Notes under the pieces: generated by a model
What the model was told of the DNA's origin: nothing
The model's database searches: none
Seen by the model: only the letters and a program-made list of their open reading frames with translations
Source of the DNA: Deltaproteobacteria bacterium
GTDB lineage: Bacteria > Desulfobacterota > SM23-61
Assembly (NCBI GenBank): GCA_026388915.1
Contig: JAPLIW010000461.1
Span: 1 to 5,881, forward strand
Length of the DNA: 5,881 bases
Direction of reading: 5' to 3'
In this document: positions 1 through 4,702 of the stretch, piece by piece
How the letters are laid out: each line of letters opens with the position of its first letter
Numbering within the stretch: the stretch's first letter is position 1
Program-made: the position numbers and the translations under genes

Positions 1-331
1 TGCTCTTTCGTCTCATCACAACGAAACTTGCACAGTCGATGAAACTAATTCCTCGCCTTGCAATCCTTTCGAGTTCTTTCAGGGCTTGATGGTGCAATTC
101 CGAATCTACCCATTCAATCTCGAATGCCTGGGCATCATTTAGGAAAAGAATGGCTGGCTGAAGCCCCAGCCTTGCCTGCAATAGGGCTGCACTTTCTGCC
201 AAGATATAATTGTGGAGCAGGAATGGCTCCTTGGATTTTAAGGCAAGATCGAATTTAGAACAGGCAGTGGCATGGTTTGGATCGGCCTTATCGGCCATGG
301 CATAGATAGCCGATGTGTCGAGAAAGATCAC
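1..331 (-). CDS. vapC: PIN-domain toxin of a VapBC-type module (partial, 3' end outside window)
   Basis: Probable ribonuclease toxin of a type II toxin-antitoxin pair. VapC toxins cleave tRNA or rRNA in the cytoplasm with Mg2+ held by conserved acids. I translated 110 residues from a GTG start. They begin VIFLDTSAIYAMAD, which is the PIN first strand with Asp5. LLHNYILAES supplies Glu46, and FIDCASFVVMRRKS supplies Asp99. The fourth acid usually lies 15-20 residues further on, beyond base 1. Family length is about 130-145 residues, so roughly 25-35 are missing. The GTG (331-329) overlaps the antitoxin stop TGA (330-328) as GTGA, which implies translational coupling and fixes the start; no upstream in-frame start fits as well. 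No frameshift or stop is seen in the visible part, so it appears intact. PIN identity is firm from the motifs; the RNA target is unknown. Confidence 0.9.
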   Translation of the reverse strand, partial: MIFLDTSAIYAMADKADPNHATACSKFDLALKSKEPFLLHNYILAESAALLQARLGLQPAILFLNDAQAFEIEWVDSELHHQALKELERIARRGISFIDCASFVVMRRKS

Positions 332-579
332 TTTCGAAAGGCCTCCCCTAAAGCTTCGTCATGCCGTTCCGAGACAGGTTTGAGGGGCCCTTGTCTTGAT
401 CGACCTACAGCAACAAACTTGAAATCCTTAATCGATAAATGGCGAGGGCGATGAGGGAGTGTAATCCCTTTCCCTAAAATATCTCGGACCAGCCCTGATA
501 TTGACTTTTTCTCCTGAAAAGCTTTACGCCGTAGCTGATCATACATATCTTCTTCCAATTGAATAAGGGCACGTTTCAT
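328..579 (-). CDS. vapB: Ribbon-helix-helix antitoxin paired with the PIN toxin
   Basis: An 83-residue protein. The N-terminus (MKRALIQLEEDMYDQLRRKAFQEKKSIS...VRDIL, about residues 1-35) has the strand-helix-helix pattern of the MetJ/Arc/CopG fold. In this family it dimerises and binds operator DNA, repressing the operon. Residues about 40-83 form the toxin-binding tail, ending SERHDEALGEAFRK; a 'RHDE.L.EAF' ending is typical of antitoxins that pair with PIN toxins. A strong Shine-Dalgarno, AGAAGGAAGG on the minus strand (588-597), lies about 8 bases before the ATG. The stop overlaps the toxin start by 4 bases. Autoregulation by the VapBC complex is expected from the family; a candidate operator is the near-palindrome at 742-759, though it is rather distant. 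The vapB name follows the pairing rather than close family recognition. Confidence 0.88.
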   Translation of the reverse strand: MKRALIQLEEDMYDQLRRKAFQEKKSISGLVRDILGKGITLPHRPRHLSIKDFKFVAVGRSRQGPLKPVSERHDEALGEAFRK

Positions 580-587
580 AAAATTAA

Positions 588-597
588 CCTTCCTTCT
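588..597 (-). promoter_or_regulatory. Ribosome binding site of the antitoxin gene
   Basis: The minus strand reads AGAAGGAAGG, ending 8 bases before the ATG at 579. It supports that start for the antitoxin and gives it a stronger initiation signal than the toxin, which has only the overlapping GTG. This fits the usual excess of antitoxin over toxin. Confidence 0.7.
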
Positions 598-613
598 CTT
601 TTTAAATTTAATA

Positions 614-706
614 GGACGCAGATTTACGCAGATAACCGCAGAAACAAAAAAAACGCTATGCGCATAGCGCTAAGCGCTAAGCGAATTTCTGGGTGAATCC
701 GTGTCC
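614..706. repeat. Imperfect inverted repeat with heptamer-repeat core, dispersed-element type
   Basis: The element begins GGACGCAGATTTACGCAGAT (614-633) and ends with its inverted counterpart (687-706); the two 20-base arms match at 15 of 20 positions and are bounded exactly by GGAC and GTCC. Between them lies a perfect 16-base palindrome, CGCTATGCGCATAGCG (654-669). It is followed by in-phase heptamers GCGCATA, GCGCTAA, GCGCTAA and a partial GCGAA (660-685). Phrases such as 'acgcagattt' and 'gcgctaagcgctaag' recur, in my recollection, in intergenic repeats of many Gram-negative environmental bacteria; I infer a family repeat but cannot count copies from one window. It lies directly upstream of the antitoxin gene and might form part of its leader. 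Confidence 0.7.
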
Positions 707-741
707 AAAAAGGAATTTCCTATACAATATATTTAATCTAC

Positions 742-759
742 CATCACGATATCATGATG
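742..759. promoter_or_regulatory. Operator-like 18-base near-palindrome
   Basis: CATCACGATATCATGATG reads the same on both strands except for one base pair (positions 747 and 754), centred on GATATC. It lies in the divergent vapBC-pyk gap, in an AT-rich stretch, 163 bases upstream of the antitoxin start. RHH antitoxins bind short inverted repeats, so it could be the vapBC operator, but the distance and the intervening repeat make this tentative. It could equally serve the pyk side or be chance. Confidence 0.25.
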
Positions 760-969
760 TCAAATTAAAATTCGGCAAGCGGCTTCATGAAAAATGACTG
801 AAAAATTAAGTCAGAACGGTCGGGATATAAAACCCATTACAAACCACCTCGAATATCTCTGGCAAGGGTTTCCTTTTTCTTGACGATTTCCAATTCTACT
901 AAATTACTAAGTGCTTCGATTCGCAAATACGATCACGTATCCTCATGCTGCGAATTGAAATAATTGCTC

Positions 970-990
970 ACTCAGCACTAAGTCCTGAGT
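970..990. repeat. Small dyad in the pyk upstream region
   Basis: Arms ACTCAG (970-975) and CTGAGT (985-990) pair perfectly around a 9-base loop that contains one of the ACTAAGT heptamers. There is no U-rich tract after it on the plus strand, so it does not look like a terminator. It may be an operator or a leader hairpin of pyk, or chance. Confidence 0.25.
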
Positions 991-1061
991 AAATAAATAC
1001 GTTACCGAATTTATGAATCGATGGACTAAGTCTCCGAGAAGAAACCAAGCGGGGGGAGAGA

Positions 1062-2492
1062 ATGAAACTGCCGACGCATAAGGCCAAGATCGTCTGTACC
1101 ATCGGCCCGGCATCCGAGTCTTCTGAAATGATGGGGCAGATGATCCGGGAGGGGATGGACGTGGCCCGTCTCAATTTTTCCCACGGAGATTTCGCGGGCC
1201 ACAAAAAGGTGATCGAGAATCTCCGGGGGACGGCCCGGACCGCCGGGCGTCGGCTGGCCATCATGGCCGACCTGCCGGGGCCCAAGATCCGGATCGGCCG
1301 GTTCGCCAAAGAGCCGGTTGAACTGAAGCCCGGAGACCCTTTTACGCTCACCACCGAGGAGATCGCGGGAGACTCCCGCAGAGTATCGGTGAGCTTTTCC
1401 ACCCTTCCCCAGTCCGTCAAACCGGGGGATCTGGTCTTCCTCAACGACGGGTTCATCCAGCTGGAAGTCCTGGGCGTCAAAGCCCCGGAGGTTCAATGCC
1501 GGGTGATCGTGGGGGGAGAATTGCGCTCCCGCAAGGGTTTAAACCTCCCGGGTGTCGACCTGGGGATCACCGCCTTCACCGACCAAGACCGCCGCTGTCT
1601 GCAGTTCGCCCTGGAAAACGGGGTGGACGCAGTGAGTCAGTCCTTTGTCGAATCCGGGGAGGACATTCAGAATGTCCGCCGGGCCGCCGCTTCTCTCGGG
1701 TTCAGCCCCTTCATCCTCGCCAAGATCGAACGCTCCCGGGCGCTCGCCCATATCGACGAAATCCTGGAGGCGGCGGACGGAATCATGATCGCCCGGGGGG
1801 ACTTGGGGGTGGAGATCCCCATCGAGCAGATCGCCCTGGTCCAGAAGCAGCTCATGCGCAAGGCCAACCTGCTGGGCAAACCGGTCATCACCGCCACCCA
1901 GATGCTGGAATCCATGACTGACAACCGGCGCCCGACCCGGGCGGAGGCCACGGACGTGGCCAATGCCATTCTGGATGGAACCGACTGTGTCATGCTCTCC
2001 GGTGAATCAGCCATGGGCAGGTATCCCGTGGAATCGGTGGCCATGCTGGCCAGGATTGCCGCCGCCATCGAGCCCTACCGGTCTGCCTCCTATGTCCGGG
2101 AAACCCTCCGGGGGATCGGGCAAAAAGGCCAGATCAGCCTCACCGACCTGATTGCCCTGAGCGTGGAAACCACCCTGGAGAGGATCGCCCCGGCCGCCGT
2201 ATTCGTACCGACCCACAGCGGGGCCACCGCCCGGTCCATTGCCCGCTTCCGGCCTCCCGTATGGATCACCGCCGTGAGCTCCCAGGAGTCCACCTGTCAG
2301 CGCCTTCAGTTTACCTATGGCGTTTATCCCCTGTGCGAGCCGGATCATCCCGACGACTGGAACGCTTATGTCCGCAAATGGATGCAGGACCATGAGGTGG
2401 AGGGAAACCTGGTGGTCCTCACCGAAGGGCCCTCGACGAAACACCCCCAGGCCAACAACCGGATGGAGATCATCGACCTTTTGAGGAAATAA
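1062..2492 (+). CDS. pyk: Pyruvate kinase
   Basis: Converts phosphoenolpyruvate and ADP to pyruvate and ATP, the last step of glycolysis, in the cytoplasm. It has 476 residues, the normal length for bacterial enzymes without a C-terminal extension. The first barrel segment holds KIVCTIGPAS and ARLNFSHG (Arg36, Asn38, Ser40). The B domain lies at roughly 72-170. Then come AKIER with catalytic Lys221 and metal ligand Glu223, IMIARGDLGVEIP with Asp247, and ITATQMLESM with Thr279. The C-terminal domain runs from about 355 and includes VPTHSGATARSIARF, the likely phosphate/effector-binding loop. The segment DLPGPKIRI (70-78) has Lys75 where K+-dependent enzymes have Glu, resembling PykA-type rather than PykF-type sequences. 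A G-rich stretch, GGGGGGAG (1051-1058), is a plausible but close ribosome binding site. It is monocistronic here, and its 3' end overlaps the convergent membrane enzyme gene. The function call is very safe. Confidence 0.98.
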   Translation: MKLPTHKAKIVCTIGPASESSEMMGQMIREGMDVARLNFSHGDFAGHKKVIENLRGTARTAGRRLAIMADLPGPKIRIGRFAKEPVELKPGDPFTLTTEEIAGDSRRVSVSFSTLPQSVKPGDLVFLNDGFIQLEVLGVKAPEVQCRVIVGGELRSRKGLNLPGVDLGITAFTDQDRRCLQFALENGVDAVSQSFVESGEDIQNVRRAAASLGFSPFILAKIERSRALAHIDEILEAADGIMIARGDLGVEIPIEQIALVQKQLMRKANLLGKPVITATQMLESMTDNRRPTRAEATDVANAILDGTDCVMLSGESAMGRYPVESVAMLARIAAAIEPYRSASYVRETLRGIGQKGQISLTDLIALSVETTLERIAPAAVFVPTHSGATARSIARFRPPVWITAVSSQESTCQRLQFTYGVYPLCEPDHPDDWNAYVRKWMQDHEVEGNLVVLTEGPSTKHPQANNRMEIIDLLRK

Positions 2493-4533
2493 GAGCAGGA
2501 GAGCTGGCCGGGAGAGCTGCAAGGGCGGGGTGTTTCTGTCCCTGGAAGTCTTTCCTTTCCCGATTGCTCGCATTGTACTGGACCAGACTGGCATCGTGGT
2601 GGCGGACAAAATTGCGGAGCGCCTCCAGCTGGGTCTGGTAAGGACCGCACGTCAGGGGATTCTTCTCCCCCGGGTCGGCCTTCAGGTCAAAAGCCCAGCA
2701 TCGGTCCTTCTTCAGAGAAACCTGAACCTTGATCCCCTCCGTGCTCAGCGAGGAGATACTCTCCTCGTGCCCGTAAAAAAAGAGGTACTTTCGGCTCAGC
2801 TTCCGGTGGAATAAGGACTCTCCGTCCAATAGGGCGGGGTTGTAGGGAATCCGCAGGGCGTCCAGAAGAGTTGGCAAAATATCGGCATGGTTGGTCGGAA
2901 CCTGAAAAACCTTCGGTTTGAAGAGGGCCGGCTGGTGAAAGATCACCGGGGCCTCCAGGTTCACGTTGTAGCTGTACCGGTAGTGCAGATAGTTGTCCGG
3001 ATGGTGCTGCCCGAAAGCCTGGCCGTGATCGCCCACGATGACCAGGAGGGTTCTCTCCAGCAGGCCCTGCTTCTTCAGGTGCTCGAAGATCCGCTGCACC
3101 ATCCGGTCCAGGAGGTACAGGTTGTTGAGGTAGCGGCTGATCGATTTTCCGTCACTCTCTACGATGCGGTACTCGGGTCCGTAGTCGAAATAGGGGAAAT
3201 GGGCGACAAAGCTCACGTACATCCCCAGAAAGGGTTCCCGGGCCTTACTGATTCGCTGGAGGAAAAAATCCACGGTCTGGATTTCATCCCGGGCGATGTA
3301 TCGGCCCAGGGTGCTCAACTCTTCCCGGATCTTGAAGTCCAGGTTTTCGTAGGTATAAATCTCCCGGAGCCCCCCGTTTCTCAGGAACGGAAGGGGGAAG
3401 TACCAGGCGGAAGAAGAGGGAGAAACGAGGAAGGAATCGTATTTCGGGCCCAGGAAACTGGGCAGGGAAGGAATCTGGGTGTCCTCTTGAACTCCCAGGG
3501 TTCTCCGGTTGAAAAATTCGTAGAGGCCGCTGAGGACGGAAAACATCGCCTTGGTGCTCACGTTGGAGGTGGTGTAATGATTCTTCAAGAACCAGCTCTC
3601 CCTGGCCAGCTGATTCAGGAAGGGCATGGGGACCGGACTCCCGTCGGAGCCCCCCAGCATGTAGCGGGTCCCCACCGACTCCAGGACCAGGAAGACCACA
3701 TTCCAGGGATGATTGGTTGGAGGAGGAAGATTTTTCACCGCCCGGATGGAATGGGCGTAGAGAGGTCCGGTGAGCCTGATGCCGGACTCCGTTTCCTGAA
3801 CCTTGACCAACCTTCGATCTTCGGTCGAAGACCTGCCCAAGTGTTCGACCATGTCGGAAACGAAGAAAATGCCGGGGTTCACCCGGATCTCCGCCGGAAC
3901 GGCATTCTTCTGTCCCGGAGAAACCAAGAGGGAGAAAGCTCCCCAGAAAACCACGACCGCAAGGGAAATTTTCGCCACCCAGGCCCGCGCCCCCGGGGGG
4001 AGGAGCCAAACCACCCAGAAGACCCCCACGGGGAAGAGGACGAATAACCAGTCCCGGACCTCCAGAAATTTCAGGGTGTCGAGGGTCGAGACGCTGTACA
4101 CCGACTCCAGGATCACCCCGAAATCGAACCCGGTCTGGGCGTCGAAGAGAAAGCGGAAATGCCCCAGGTGAAGGAACAGGAGACCTCCCAGGACCAGGTG
4201 GAGGAGAGCCAGCCCCGCAACCCGAAAACCGAAAGAGATCGGCCGGCTCTTAAGGAGAATGCGCCCCTGGGAGAGGAGCAAGAAAAGGAAAAAGCAGGTT
4301 AGAATCACAACCAGATCGGAATACCCGTAAGCCAGGGCAAACCGGATGGGATGGGAGCCGGGAGAAAAATCAAAGGGTCTAATCGGATGCGTAAATAAGC
4401 CGTAGGTGAGACGGCTCCGGTACGCCAGGACAAGGACCACTAGAGCCGCCAGCAGGGCCAAGGCCGTCCGGTTGCCGGAAATGAAGCGGTTAAACCACCC
4501 TTTCGGTTTTTCCGCGGAGGAAATGTTATTCAT
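2470..4533 (-). CDS. Membrane phosphotransferase/sulfatase-like enzyme (alkaline phosphatase superfamily, LtaS/MdoB-like layout)
   Basis: A 687-residue protein. Five hydrophobic segments (about 24-42, 66-89, 103-123, 162-178, 186-205) precede a large soluble domain, which should face the periplasm. The catalytic domain starts at NVVFLVLESVG (Glu285, metal ligand). The probable nucleophile is Thr327 in SNVSTKAMFSVLSG. FVAHFPYF supplies His445, and IVGDHGQAFG supplies Asp502 and His503. TNHADILPTLLD follows. There is no CxPxR formylglycine motif, so it is not a classical sulfatase. LtaS- and MdoB-type relatives move phosphoglycerol from phosphatidylglycerol to polymers or glucans, and EptA-type relatives move phosphoethanolamine; which applies here is unknown. 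Residues about 583-650, including AFDLKADPGEKNPLT, resemble the C-terminal subdomain of sulfatases. An Ala/Pro/Ser-rich tail ends the protein. GAGG (minus strand, 4541-4544) lies 7 bases before the ATG. It is downstream of pgi, 169 bases away and in the same direction. Confidence 0.9.
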   Translation of the reverse strand: MNNISSAEKPKGWFNRFISGNRTALALLAALVVLVLAYRSRLTYGLFTHPIRPFDFSPGSHPIRFALAYGYSDLVVILTCFFLFLLLSQGRILLKSRPISFGFRVAGLALLHLVLGGLLFLHLGHFRFLFDAQTGFDFGVILESVYSVSTLDTLKFLEVRDWLFVLFPVGVFWVVWLLPPGARAWVAKISLAVVVFWGAFSLLVSPGQKNAVPAEIRVNPGIFFVSDMVEHLGRSSTEDRRLVKVQETESGIRLTGPLYAHSIRAVKNLPPPTNHPWNVVFLVLESVGTRYMLGGSDGSPVPMPFLNQLARESWFLKNHYTTSNVSTKAMFSVLSGLYEFFNRRTLGVQEDTQIPSLPSFLGPKYDSFLVSPSSSAWYFPLPFLRNGGLREIYTYENLDFKIREELSTLGRYIARDEIQTVDFFLQRISKAREPFLGMYVSFVAHFPYFDYGPEYRIVESDGKSISRYLNNLYLLDRMVQRIFEHLKKQGLLERTLLVIVGDHGQAFGQHHPDNYLHYRYSYNVNLEAPVIFHQPALFKPKVFQVPTNHADILPTLLDALRIPYNPALLDGESLFHRKLSRKYLFFYGHEESISSLSTEGIKVQVSLKKDRCWAFDLKADPGEKNPLTCGPYQTQLEALRNFVRHHDASLVQYNASNRERKDFQGQKHPALAALPASSPALISSKGR

Positions 4534-4540
4534 TTCCCTT

Positions 4541-4544
4541 CCTC
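4541..4544 (-). promoter_or_regulatory. Ribosome binding site of the membrane enzyme gene
   Basis: The minus strand reads GAGGAAGGGAA directly before the ATG at 4533. GAGG sits 7 bases upstream, the usual spacing, and supports this start, which also gives a short basic N-terminus before the first membrane segment, as expected for a cytoplasmic N-terminus. Confidence 0.6.
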
Positions 4545-4610
4545 ATTTTTTCGTATCAATTTAGCCGCTTGAAAATCATGTCGAGGCCATATCGATTGAA
4601 ATGCCCATCG

Positions 4611-4675
4611 CTGAAATCCCCCCAACCCCCCTTTGCAAAGGGGGGAAGGGGGGGATTTCTGGGGGGTCATTTCAG
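4611..4675. repeat. G/C-tract palindromic repeat with nested arms
   Basis: The core CCCCCCTTTGCAAAGGGGGG (4626-4645) is a perfect 20-base palindrome. An AA/AA mismatch separates it from a second pair of tracts, C6 (4618-4623) and G7 (4648-4654), closed by AAAT/ATTT (4614-4617 and 4655-4658). A third G tract, G6 (4661-4666), is followed two bases later by ATTTCAG (4669-4675), which matches CTGAAAT (4611-4617), so two pairing schemes compete. Similar C6-TTTGCAAA-G6 units are, in my recollection, widespread dispersed repeats in several Gram-negative phyla. It lies between pgi and the membrane enzyme gene. It could attenuate or separate their transcripts, but no U-rich tail follows it on the minus strand, so it is not a standard intrinsic terminator. 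Confidence 0.85.
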
Positions 4676-4702
4676 AGGGCAAAACTTACCTTTTTCAAAG
4701 AG

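Larger units (their letters stand above)
580..1061. other. AT-rich intergenic region between vapBC and pyk (divergent)
   Basis: These 482 bases separate divergently transcribed vapBC (minus) and pyk (plus), so both promoters should lie here. No open frame longer than about 30 codons with coding character was found on either strand. It holds an imperfect inverted repeat (614-706), a near-palindrome (742-759), a small dyad (970-990) and three ACTAAGT heptamers (906-912, 977-983, 1025-1031). No promoter with good -35 and -10 boxes at proper spacing is convincing. The base composition is clearly more AT-rich than in pyk, the membrane enzyme gene and pgi. Confidence 0.7.
4534..4702. other. Intergenic gap between pgi and the membrane enzyme gene
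   Basis: These 169 bases hold the G/C-tract repeat (4611-4675) and the ribosome binding site of the downstream gene. No convincing promoter was found between the repeat and the membrane enzyme start, so read-through from pgi remains possible. No intrinsic terminator with a U-tract follows pgi. Confidence 0.5.

Noticed and set aside
58..454. Two short plus-strand frames (66 and 60 codons).
   Set aside because: They are antisense to the PIN toxin and the antitoxin, which have clear family motifs.
654..683. Short-spaced repeats as a CRISPR array.
   Set aside because: The units are 7 bases with no spacers; this is a simple tandem heptamer inside a palindromic element.
880..908. TTGACG (880-885) with an ATTACT-like -10 17 bases on, as a pyk promoter.
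   Set aside because: The -35 is good but no nearby hexamer matches the -10 consensus well at 16-18 spacing; not strong enough to annotate.
765..926. On the minus strand, a TTG-started 29-residue frame (926-837) ending in DIRGGL and, in the same frame after its stop, a 23-residue open stretch (836-765) ending in MKPLAEF; possible remnants of a decayed gene.
   Set aside because: The stretches are short, have no family match I recognise and no ribosome binding site, and such lengths occur by chance. A translated search of 765-1000 could revive the idea.
1496..1921. Plus-strand frame of 141 codons, plus several minus-strand frames inside pyk.
   Set aside because: All are out-of-frame shadows of pyruvate kinase, rich in Gly, Pro and Arg without family motifs.
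2493..2530. Possible terminator just after pyk, from the repeated GGAGAGCTG and GC-rich context.
   Set aside because: The 9-base repeats are direct, not inverted, there is no T-tract, and the stretch is coding on the minus strand.
2887..4047. A 386-codon open frame on the plus strand.
   Set aside because: It lies wholly antisense to the membrane enzyme gene, has no recognisable motif, and is low in hydrophobic structure; long antisense frames are usual in GC-rich genes. The minus frame has clear catalytic motifs.
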